Shown here piece after piece: positions 51,420-61,859 of a stretch of DNA of 64,000 bases (positions within the stretch are counted from its first letter, which is position 1; every line of letters starts with the position of its first letter). The stretch comes from Earliella scabrosa (taxonomy: Eukaryota > Basidiomycota > Agaricomycetes > Polyporales > Polyporaceae). A model generated the notes under the pieces. That model saw only the letters and a list, made by a program, of their open reading frames with translations. It did no database searches and was not told where the DNA came from. Position numbers and translations under genes: made by a program. The stretch spans positions 1,178,001-1,242,000 of the forward strand of contig JABYQQ010000003.1 of assembly GCA_022605405.1 (NCBI GenBank), in the 5' to 3' direction.

Positions 51420-54400
51420 TCAGTGAGCGGAGCCGTTGCCCTGACCAAGCCGGGAGTCACTAGGGAGAACAATCTGCGTCTCGAGCAGAGCACTCTGCAG
51501 AGCAGCCCCCGTGTCATCTATGGAGTGCAAGAACCGGAGGATCTCCCTGCATAACTGCCAGTCCTGTGCAGAGACAGCGCTTCGCAACAGACGGTTGGCA
51601 TCGCCGTTCATTCCATCCAACTGCTCGAGGCCGTGCAGCACGAGCAGGTACGATCCCGCTGTCTTCAGACGACCAGAGCCCAGACAAGACTGATTGCACG
51701 ACATCAGCGACTTTGCTCGCTGATATGTTTGGAGAGAGCAATACATACCTCGAAGAGAATCTTCGGGTTCCCGACAATGTCGAACAAGCGAGGCCACCTG
51801 GTCATCTCGATCTTCCGGGCACATCCGACTACGACGTCCAATGCATCATCGAAGTGGTCCAGGAACTCGATGGTGGACGGTAAGAGCCCTGTCTTGGACA
51901 GGGCTGTATCTTCTCCGTTCTCCGTCTGAGCATCTTCTTCTACCACATTGTGAAGGAGGATCTCCAGAGCGTGTGCGAAGTAAACAAGGTGCTGGTAATG
52001 CGACGCGAAGGCAACAGCCTCCTTTCCTTGCGAGTTCTCGAGGTGTGTGAGGAGTATGTGATGTAGGAATAGATGAGACTGAGCAAAGTGTGCTAGTTAG
52101 GCTGCTGGTCTGTCTGGATACGAGTAGAAGACTTACACTGGTGACATGCCGGAACATGGCGAAAGATAGACTCGTCCTTGTGGCAGCCTCTACCTCAACC
52201 CCGATGATGATCCCCTTGTCCATGAGGACCGCTATATGCGTTCAGTGAACAACCCTCTGCGAGCACGGACCATCGGACTTACACAAAGGATAGAAGTCGA
52301 GTGGGATGTTGACGCTTTCCTTGACATAATCGTGAACGGCACTCCCATCTTCCATCGGCGGGTTCACGGGCTCTATAGCCAATGCGTTGAGCCACACACG
52401 GATGCCTTGCCCATCATAACCCCACAACGAGTTCTCCAATGTGCCGATACCCCGCAAGTGGATCCAGCAAAATTCGATCCGGTCGGCAAGGATTTGCATA
52501 TCGTATTTCACCTCACCCTCCTCCGACTGGCAAGGACTGAGTTCGCGACCTCATCACTGTAGAGTATTGTACACACCTTCCTAGGTCGTAAGAGCACAAG
52601 CTTTCCGCCTACGATCATCAGTACAGTTGCAACGGCGAGGTCCTCAGCCGGATCTCCGAGCTCTGCAGTATACACGTCAGTAAATGAACGGCCCATTGAG
52701 CGAGGGTCGTTACTGACGTTTCTGCGCTGAGGGAATCATCCAACTCAGAGCTCTCACTGCGCTCGGCACCGCGATCACTCCATCGAACGTGATGCTTCCG
52801 CACAAATGTAGCTTGATCGAGTCGGCCGTCGGGATGATGAGATAGTGATAGAGGGTGTTTCCTGCTGTATACACCAGCAGAGAGTTGTCGACCAGTGACA
52901 AGATCACCACCGGGGAAGGTATCATCTCCCGATGGAGGACATTCTGGTTGCTGAGCTCCAAGTCGCGCGAGTATAAGCGAACCTGATGAACAGTGAGACA
53001 CTATTGTCCGTGATATAGTGAATGTTGGACAAACCTGATGCGCCCCCGCGACCTCGACCGCTGCAATGAGGACATGATGGAACCACAACAAGCCTCCTTT
53101 CACAGTGAAGGCCTGCTCCTGCCGCTCGTCCGCAAACATCTTCCACCTTCCCGACGTCGAGCTGTAGTGCACAAGCCCCCGTCGGCCGGCAATTGCGATG
53201 AGCCTGCCATCTGCGCTCAAGGACGAATATCGGATAGGCCAGTTTGCGGACATGTAGCTCTGTGGGACCTTGATATGTTGCCAGACATCCGCCTCTGGAT
53301 TGATGACACTCATATCGGGCTGGTCGGCACCGCGGTAGACAAGAACGCGGTCGTCCATCTGCAGGAATGCATATTGCGTGTTGTCCTATACCAAGTCGTC
53401 AGGAGTGGGCTGTATGAGTATGCCCTGGATCGGAAACCTACAGGAGACTGCTGTCCAGTAGTGGCGCTCTTTGCGACCGGAAGGATGAACAACTGTCCGT
53501 CAGGCTCTTTGCGTGGCACCGTTAGCTGATTAGCACGCAAAACCCAGGAATAAACTCACTGTTAGGCGACGACTGAGCTAGCATGACGAGCTCAAAGTTT
53601 CCTGGTGCCCAGAACTGTGAAAGGATAGTGAGTAATAGAGGTTGCATCACAAGTCATACGCACCACACTCCTGACGCCATACATGAACGCGTCCTGGAAC
53701 CTCTCCTCGTCGACTTCATACTCGACACCAAAGCCCCAGGCCAGGCATCGTCCGCCGACGCTCCATATCGCCCACCCCTTCTCCCAACCGACAGCAAGTA
53801 CATATCCGTCAGAGCTCCACTCCATCGTACACACGGACCCCGTTCCTTCTCTAGCGTACATGTTCGGTATTTGCAGCACCTGTGGCGTCGGCACGACCCC
53901 GTCTAGGCTGGGGAAGCTGGTGAACTCGACCGTTCCACTGGATATATCAAGATGAGTTAGATGCACGGACGTATGAAGGCCAGAACGCTTACTTAAATGT
54001 CCCGATGGCGAGCATAGAGAATTTGGGGTTCAAGGCTATAGTCATAGCCCGCCTAGGCTCGTTGTATGCGTAGCCAACCACGTCGCCCGGGTCGACTTGC
54101 TTGCGCTTCTGCACCCAGCGCGGTGGGTCTACATGATGTATGCAAGTTCCGTGCCACTGCAGGGGCCGCAGCGAGTCCGAGCCATCGGAGGTTTGTCGAC
54201 TGTGAGCGAAATGTCCCATCTGAGGGAGACACCATGAGACACCCCGCAGCACTGTATAAGCAAATCATACCAACGTACCGGCGACCGTTGCTCGTCATCC
54301 ACACTGGCCTCTGAGGCACTTGGTTGTATGTCCTCCTCTTCAAAGAACTGCACAAGGTAGGCTCGCCCGTCGGAGGTGATCCATGTCTCGAACCCTGTCT

Positions 54401-55304
54401 GGCGGTGGTAGGATATCTGGCATACAGTCACTGCGGCGACAAGGTTGAGGTTATACGAGGGAGACCATGCGGATGTTGGCGTACCATCTGCATCCACAAG
54501 CCAAGGGAGCTCCTCCTCGTTTATCACCCATGTGTCATACCCTCCTCGTGCGTTCCCGCCTTCCTCCCCGACATCCGGCCAGGGCACCCGCTGTATTGCA
54601 GGCGGACTGGACGTAGAGAACACAATGTACTCCTTCCGCGGCGAGACACTACAAGCGGCGCACACATTCATTATCATGTCGCACGACGCGCGAACGCAAT
54701 AATAGCTCACGCACCTCAGCAGCGTCCCCTCGATTCGTATCACGCCCTCCAGTCGCAGACTAAACGACTGGAAGGGCAGGGCCTCTCCCGCTCCCGGCAG
54801 GAAGTGTCGTGCAGCATTCGGCGCGAGCGGCGGCGACTGGAACGGGCCCTCTTCCGGGTTGTACTCGAGCGTGACAAGGACGAGGTACGACTCCGTGGTC
54901 TGTCCGCCCGCTCGCGGTCAACCTCCACAGCCCAGTTCGTCGTCGCTGCGACGGAGCACGCACCTGTATGACGATCCGCTGCCCGTCCGGCGACCAGTGG
55001 AGGTGCAGGTTCTCGCCGTGTTCCTGTACCGACGTCGGCGTGCGCGAGAGGTGCGCGAGGACCGCAGACGGCTGCAGTCGTCGGCAAAGCACGTCGACAG
55101 CAGCATGCACTTAGCTCGGGACGCATAGCCAGGCACGGGAGAAGCAGGACGCACCCGAACGCGCCAGAGCGAGAGGCCGCTCTTCGTGACCGCTGCGAAG
55201 AGTGTCTTCCGCGGGCTTGGGACTACCGAGAGCACGAGTTCGCTGGGGAGCGGGAGCGCAGGGACACTGGAGAGCTGCCTGGCGGAGGAGGTCGGGAAGT
55301 ACAT
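51420..55304 (-). CDS. RIC1: RIC1, subunit of the Ypt6/RAB6 exchange factor
   Basis: A many-exon minus-strand gene of about 1000 residues starting MYFPTSSARQLSSVP. The N-terminal half is a beta-propeller-like series: LHLHWSPDGQRIVIQ, CTMEWSSDGYVLAVGWEKGW, PIRYSSLSADGRLIAIAGRR. The C-terminal RIC1 domain contains HHILLTHLENSQGKEAVAFA and YFAHALEILLHNVVEE, followed by FDIVGNPKILFEDCL, the signature part of the family. With Rgp1, RIC1 activates Ypt6/RAB6 for endosome-to-Golgi transport. Rgp1 is not in the window. I did not fix every intron, but the frames follow each other in order over the whole span. Confidence 0.9.
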
Positions 55305-55725
55305 GAGGGCACACCAGAGTAGCGGCAGACGCGATGGTCGAGAGGCCTAAGGAGTCGCGAGAGTCGCTCACGTCTGGGAAGGAGTAGCATGTAGGTGGAT
55401 CGGGCGGGCACACAGGGCCCGTCCTCGGATTCCGGCAATGATGTATGCGCACTCGGCTATTTGCCCACACCTTCCACCTATACACGGTCACTGGAAAGAC
55501 TGCTTTCTTCGGACAAAGTACTGAGATGAACTGGAGAAATGCGTGGATCCAATTGACGTGGGCAATGCGGACTACTACTAACTAGCTACAAATACAAGGA
55601 TGGTACAAAGCGGAACATGCACGACGGACACAAGCGCAACAGTCACTGAGCAAGGGAAGAGACGGAGAGATCATGCGGAATCCCGACCAATAATGTGCTG
55701 AATGAGAGCTTAATACTTGGGTTCA
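55305..55725. other. Intergenic, RIC1 upstream region
   Basis: Between the RIC1 start and the PRELI-type stop, both minus strand. No coding or structural feature is seen. Confidence 0.45.
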
Positions 55726-56601
55726 TCACCCTGACCGAAGCCAGCTTTTCCATCTTGACCACATGCCTCCCCGAGCCACGGAAGTAGCCTGAGCAGCCCC
55801 TTCCCTGTCGTCACCGTTCGCAGGCACCTCGTGTTGCGCGGGAGCTGTTGCATCCGAGCTAGCTATGGCGCGGTGGGAGGCGAGATAGGAACTCGGGGCA
55901 CCCATGGTCATCGGTTGCATGCGAGACTGGCGAATGAGGTTCAAGATAATAGAGAAGCCCTCTCGAGACTACTAGACATGAGTGAAAGCCCACAGAAAAC
56001 ATAGAACGGGACTCACCCGCTGCAAGTTCGCCTTGAACTTCGCCAGCCCGTAATTCTCGATCTTCTTAGTCAGGCCCCAGCCAAAGCCCGACAAGAACAT
56101 AGCCTCGGTAGTCTGCAAGGTTTTGCTACCGCAAAGCGTCAGCGCTGTAGTCAAGATGCGCGCAGACGGCCACCAGTGACGTACCCATCTTCCGCTTGAC
56201 GGATGTGGATGTGCTCCTCGACGCGCATGACCTTGACATGGTCGAGGTTTTTGGTCGTGCACCGCATCACCTTTCCCAGCGGGTCGACCTCGCTCTCCTC
56301 CAGCACCCACGACTCCGCCCGTTGTATCATGCCCTTCGGCGCCCATCTTGGGAGCGAGCCGGTCTTGAGGATAAGACGCGTCGTCCGGAGCGAGCCCGAG
56401 GGTGTCACCTCGCGCGAGATGACGTCGCACGAGAGGATGTGCGACGACATGGGGTTTGGGTATCGCAAAAGATAGGCAAGAGAGACAATGGACCAGGGAT
56501 CGCTGCAGGGGCGTGCTCAGCATGTCGTGTGGGAGCGCGAGGGGTTGACAAAGCGGATCGCCAACTCACTCGTACAAGAAGGACTGGGTGTAGAACCTCA
56601 T
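55726..56601 (-). CDS. PRELI/UPS-family intermembrane-space lipid carrier
   Basis: Four exons. The first encodes only MRFYTQSFLY plus a split codon; exon 2 has DPWSIVSLAYLLRYPNP, SSHILSCDVISREV, LRTTRLILKTGSLPRW and NLDHVKVMRVEEHI; exon 3 has FLSGFGWGLTKKIENYGLAKF; exon 4 has SREGFSIILNLI and a Ser/Ala-rich tail. The order and motifs match PRELI/MSF1 proteins, nearest by eye to UPS1/PRELID1, which carry phosphatidic acid across the mitochondrial intermembrane space with Mdm35. The C-terminal 70 residues after the PRELI core are longer than in yeast Ups1 and end WSRWKSWLRSG. Confidence 0.9.
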
Positions 56602-57128
56602 TGTAAACGATCCCGGCGTGCGTGCTCAATGGGTGCGTACAGCTTGATTAGACGAGACTAAGGCGACGGTATGTAAAGTAGGAGAACAGAGGTGGTGGAA
56701 GTGTAGAGGATGAGAACGAGCTGGACGCGGCTCGCCCCTCCAGGTGGCGCTAGCGCCCAAGGCCAGGCTTCGACTTCTACCCCGCATTTCCACGCTTCTC
56801 GCTCCATGGCCTATACTCGAATCGTCTGGCCCGCCGTTACCACATCGCTCCTCGGCGTAGCGACTTGTAGCGACTACATGACAGAGTCCTAGGGACTGAA
56901 CACCATAGCACCGCGGACATTGTAGTGCATCCCGATGCGGATGTCATGCCGAGCACCTCCGCGGCCGAGGGCCGATACCGTCTGGAGTCAGCTTGCACCG
57001 CATAAGCGTGGCGGTTGTAAGTCAACTAGAGATTGCAGCACGGATTAATACAAGTATTACTATCTACAGGGACTACGGTACTAATGGTGGAGTACACGGA
57101 CTACAGTACTGCTATTCAATACCCTAAT
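56602..57128. other. Intergenic between PRELI and metallo-hydrolase genes
   Basis: Upstream region of the PRELI gene. It contains TGCATCCCGATG (56926-56937), a 12-base match to part of the palindrome before the metallo-hydrolase gene, which could be chance. Nothing else is recognised. Confidence 0.4.
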
Positions 57129-58733
57129 CTAGACATCGCCATCTACTTCGCCATCTACTTCGCCGCGATAGTGCGAATCCCAAGCGCGTCCTTTCGACAC
57201 AGTGATACGCAGTCCGTCGAACCCAGGGCGCATCCAAATGCGCTCGCCCTCCAGGTCCAGCATGTCCAACCCTCTCTTCACAGCGTCCGTCATCTCACTC
57301 GGGGGAGGGGGACACCCACTGCCAACGGCCTTCAGCAGCGTCTCGTACTCGTCGTGTGCCACGCTATGACTGAAGCCAACGAGATAGGTCCTCGGTGCCT
57401 TGAGCTTCCTCGCATACGCGACAGACTGCTTCAGGCTCAGGTGCGAGCGGTGCTGGCCTAGTGCGAGGCAGTCGAGGATCAGAACGGGAGGTCTGTGTCC
57501 ATCAGGAGACACAGAGGAGCGAAGGTAGTCGAGGGTTTCGTCTGGGATCCTGGAGGCGTCGGAGATGTACATGACGGAGTCTTGGATGACGAACCCGAAG
57601 CAGAGGAACTCCTCTTGCTGGTTTGGGGGTGTCACGATCCCGGAGACAGGCGAGCCAGGCAAACCCGAGGAGAGTGGGCTCCCACTCACGGACGTTGCCG
57701 GCGTGTGGACGAGGCCGGGCTTCGAGAGTTTCGCACCAACAAACCCATGTGGGACTAGTTAAGGTTCACGGAGTTCAGAAAGGGATGAAGCGCGGCCCCG
57801 TCCCTCGCACACGTACCTGCGAATGGTTTGATCACGATCCCAGTACCCTCAATCTCAAAAGGGACCCTGTCTGCGACCCATGGATGCCATCTGAACTCCG
57901 GTACCTGCATCACGTCTAATAAGAGACAAGCATGAGAAACCCAAGACGATAACTCACGTCACCTCCGCCAGTCGCAAGGTCTTTCTGGACCAAGTAAGGA
58001 AAGGTGGTCTTGACGGCCTCATAGGTCTCATGGGACAAGTAGATGTCTACGTGAGGCTGAATAGCACCGCCCAGGGTCCAACCTGGCGCAGTTAGAAGTC
58101 AGGACACAGTGCTCCAACGGGCGTGACATCTCGCCGCGCCACGGGTCAGGTAAGGTTGCGGCAGTTAAACTCACCTCGGAGGTCGTCCAGTCCGTTCATC
58201 GCTGAGCATATCCACAACACGGTCAGCACACGACATACGCTAACAGGACGGGCGCACATACCATCCGCATGGCCGTGTGTAATGAGGACGGCATCTATGC
58301 GTCGGAGGCCGTACTTGGGGAACCACTCAACGGCGGACTGCATGAAGCTTTTGCCGACGTCTATGACGATCGTCCTGGAAGAGTTCGCGGGAGGTGAGCG
58401 AGCCGCACTTGGACCCGCACATCGCCCGGGAGCACTGACCTCATCTCGCCGTCCCGGCCGCGGATCCGCGCCACGGCGGAGGTGTTAGCCTATCGTAGCT
58501 GGGATGAGGCATGGCGCATAGGAGTGATAGCGATAGCATTAACTACTGACCCGCTTGTTCTTGCGCCCTTCGGGCCTCAGGGTCGACGTGCAGGCTCTGC
58601 AGACCTTTGCGCCGGGCGGACGGGTGAGGCAGTCGACGTGGGGGAGGGTAGAGGAGGTGCCGGTGCCGAGGAGGATAAACTCGACAGGGTCGTCGAGGTC
58701 GAGGGTCTGTGTGAGGGCGTCGAGAGAACCCAT
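57129..58733 (-). CDS. Metallo-beta-lactamase-fold hydrolase (PhnP-like)
   Basis: About seven exons encode some 400 residues. It starts MGSLDALTQTLDLDDPVEFI and has FILLGTGTSSTLPHVDC, DVGKSFMQSAVEWFPKYGL, the metal site ITHGHADAMNGLDDLR (HxHxD), DIYLSHETY, PFAVPHGF, YISDASRIPDETLDYL and ILDCLALGQHRSHLSL. These belong to the MBL-fold group that includes bacterial PhnP cyclic phosphodiesterases and uncharacterised yeast hydrolases. The CRACTSTLRPEGRKNKR segment carries two Cys near the start. The natural substrate is unknown. The C-terminus ends in a short EVDG repeat. Two perfect palindromes lie about 75-113 bases upstream of the start. Confidence 0.88.
57138..57165. repeat. 12-bp tandem repeat in the hydrolase C-terminus
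   Basis: CGCCATCTACTT occurs twice in tandem with a third partial copy, encoding the EVDG repeat on the minus strand at the end of the metallo-hydrolase gene. Confidence 0.6.
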
Positions 58734-59526
58734 GGCGGTGAATGAGGAGGGGGATGGGGGCGGATGCAGGGCCTGGCGGAGGATAGTGTCGGAACTTTTG
58801 AGCGTCTATCGGGATGCATCCCGATGGCCTTTTGCATCCGGATGCACTTGCTATCTCCCTATCGAGAATATCACGACACTTAGTTGCACCATAAAACTGT
58901 AGTATGATACTGTATGACTGCACTATACGACCTACTTGCCAGGAGATGGAGCGTAGCAATGTCAGGAGGAGGCGAAAGTTGGGCGCTTAATGGCCTTTCC
59001 TCCAGATACCCGTGGGAAAGTTCCGACAAGGACTGCGAGCTTTTATGGCCGACAGTACCTACTGTGGTCGGACAAACGGGGCGATGATCTCATTTTATAT
59101 CAGAGAAGGATGGCCGCGCGTGTGAAGGGCCGCTCGGGACGATCAAGAGGCGAAGCTGGCTGGTCTGTGCCGCTGCTAGCGGACCCGGGCGATAGAGACC
59201 ACTGCAGACGGTAGTCCACCTGCAGCGGAGATACCGAGGCCTGACAGAGCAGTGACAGAGTCAACGCCTCCCGCGCGCTCGCGCTCAGCGACAGAGCCCG
59301 CACGTGGCGCATCTCAAGCGCCCCGATCGAGATTCTACCGGCCACACATTCTGTCCGTCCTCCTTCCGTCGGCAGCTCGCCACGGCACGCAGAGAGCAGC
59401 TACGTACACCGCTACATATCGTACATTTCATACCATACACAGAACAGTCTCCGACTACACCGGCGCAAGTTACCGGCTGGTTGATGGCCAGTTCGCAACA
59501 TGCATTGCCCCGCCACACGCTCCGTA
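58734..59526. promoter_or_regulatory. 793-bp spacer with the hydrolase promoter
   Basis: Between the hydrolase start and the DRG1 stop. Apart from the two palindromes no coding chain is supported. Confidence 0.45.
58808..58846. promoter_or_regulatory. Twin perfect palindromes upstream of the hydrolase
   Basis: ATCGGGATGCATCCCGAT (58808-58825) and TGCATCCGGATGCA (58833-58846) are each perfect palindromes separated by seven bases. Both are built from the half site GGATGCA/TGCATCC, arranged head-to-head in one and tail-to-tail in the other. A paired transcription-factor site is a reasonable guess. Confidence 0.6.
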
Positions 59527-61611
59527 TCACTTCGTGAAAACTGTCAAACGCCGTCCATTAGTCTGAGAAAACACAACTCCATCCCGGATTTTCCGATCCA
59601 TACGCACTTGACACAACATCGTCGTCCGCGACGTGATGGTTCAAACCGACCTTCTGTGCATGCGGATTGAACTTCGACGACTTGCCCTGGCCCTACTGTC
59701 AGCGAGCATCCATTCCTCCTCATCTTCCACGCGCTTACCCTGAACGAGCAAGCTGTCAGCAGACGGCATCACAAGGAGGCTATGGCGTCTTGAGACTCAC
59801 CAGACTAGTGCATATCGGAAGTTGGCCGCCAGAGACCGATGAATACCGTTGCAAACGCCCTATAATGCAATCAGATACGCCCATTCATTTCCCCTCAGGC
59901 GACAAACCAACACACCTCCACAGTTGCCCCTTTCCGTAAGCAGATAGGGTCCGTGAGGTCCGGATGCGCGCCTCGCTTCTTGGTGTACACCTTTACGAGT
60001 CCGAGCTCATTCCAGATGCGCTCAATGAGATAGTCCAAGCTAGATTTGGTTCAAACCATCAACGTCGGCAACCAAGCCACAAATTACCGGACATACTTCA
60101 AACCAAGTTCGCAGCTGATGACGACTGTATGATCCTCTCGTGCGAGTTTGTCCATCTGCTCGAGGCTGATGGCGTCAATCTTGTTGTAGACATCTATATC
60201 CGGAGACATGAGTGGGTATTGGTCTTTCCCCGCCGGAAGTGCTCACACAGGCACGGAAGGTATTTGCGTGTGCCTGCAGAGCACGAGAGCATGTCAGCAT
60301 GGTTCTCAGCTGCATTGACAGCCATTGAAGAGATCACCTATCAACACATCTATGAACTCGTCGGTCGTGATCTATGCATATGCCGCTGTCAATCGTAAGG
60401 ATCATGGCGGACTGGGACAGAACCTACGTCTTCTCGGATCATTACGTCGCAGTTGTGCAACTTGTCTGTGCCCCAAACGATCGTGAGGCGCGAACCGCAT
60501 GGTCACCTAGGGTCCACTTACAGCTAGCCAGAATGGACCGAATAGTCTTCTCATCCGTCTTGGTCAACGACACCGTCTTGTTGATCTAGACATCTATGAA
60601 TGTATTGTCAAGGAGACCCACACGGGAGGTCGGACCGTAATCTGCGTCATGGAAGACGACGGTGAATCAAGGGGCACCGTTACGGCAGGGGCGCAGCACT
60701 CACCCCGCCGGTGGTCTTGCGTTTGAACACGACGTCCGGCTTCTGCTTGTTCAATCGGATGCCGACGGCGTCCAACTCGATCTCGAGCAGACGCCGCTGT
60801 TCCTCCGACTTGGTTGCGTCCAACATGATTAGGATGAGATCGGCAGTCTTGGCCGTGGCCACGACCTGTCTGCCACGACCACGTCCTTGACTGGCACCTT
60901 CCACGATTCCCGGCAGATCCAAGAGTTGTATCCGAGCGCCTTCGTATTCAAGCACGCCAGGAATAGCCTGACGTCGTTGACACCATGAGGCACACAGGAC
61001 GTAAGTATGACTAGGTGACGGACATACAGTGAGGGTTGTGAATTCATAGGCCGCGGACTCAGAAACTGTGTGCGTGCACTTGCTGAGAAGCGTGGACTAG
61101 CGCGTCGGAGTCGGAACAGGTCAGGGTCTTCGCAGGGCCGGAGCATGAAGAGTACTAACCTTGCCCACCGAAGGGAAGCCAATGAGGGCAACTCTAGCGT
61201 CGCCGGACTTTTGCACATCGAAACCAGTCCCGGCTCCGCTAGACTTGGAGGTCGGCTCCAATAGTTGGGCGCGGTATCGTGCGAGCTTGGCCTTGAGTAG
61301 ACCAAGATGATATTCCGTAGCCTACTTCGCTGCCTGATGAATGGACGGGGGGCGAGCAATTTGGGGGTGATAGATCTCACCTTGTTCTTCTGCGCTATTC
61401 ACACTGTCAGGTTGTGGACGACAGAACGTTATGCAGAAACTCACTCCTCGCCATCTCCTCTGGGTGCCGTGTCCATGTCAGCGCAGCCGACGAGAGTTAC
61501 GCAGCAGAGTCAGCAAGGGCTCACCCTCGATCTCCTTGATCTGAAGAGAATGCCTTCAGCCACCACGCCGTGAGGTGCTTGCAGCATACTTGCCTTTTCT
61601 ACGATACCCAT
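59527..61611 (-). CDS. RBG1: DRG1/RBG1-type developmentally regulated GTPase
   Basis: About 367 residues. Exon 1 (61611-61594, 18 nt) encodes MGIVEK; exons 2-4 are 61540-61525, 61459-61445 and 61394-61381 (16, 15, 14 nt) and together give IKEIEEEMARTQKNK, exactly the conserved DRG1 N-terminus. Intron 1 uses a GC donor (GCAAGT). Then come [21 protein letters not shown]1 GFPSVGKS, G3 [50 protein letters not shown]4 NKID in [17 protein letters not shown], and the TGS-like end [13 protein letters not shown]. The last exon (59540-59527, 14 nt) gives SIFTK and stop, like the usual VVTIVKK end. DRG1 binds DFRP1/Tma46 and associates with ribosomes. Most of the middle introns follow GT-AG, but not all were fixed. 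Confidence 0.94.
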
Positions 61612-61859
61612 CTTGTACTACGGCTCCTGCCGAGCAGATCGCGCTGCTGATGCTGGTGTTCTAGTGCGAGGAGGGGTGCCCGCGCACGACGGCAAACGCG
61701 AGGTCGCGGTGGAGTGCGTGAAAGCGAGATGGACGCGTAGGCGCTGGTGCATCGGACTCGCGGCAAGGAGCGGCTCATCCAAGTCCGGGGTATGCATCAT
61801 CCTTGACTCTCGCTCTTCCTCGTCTCATTTTCCCTTTCTTCCCCTCCTGCCTCCTCGCC

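Noticed and set aside
56926..58826. Shared TGCATCCCGATG in two promoters as a common operator
   Set aside because: A single 12-base match between two places in 64 kb is well within chance; only the palindromes themselves are reported.
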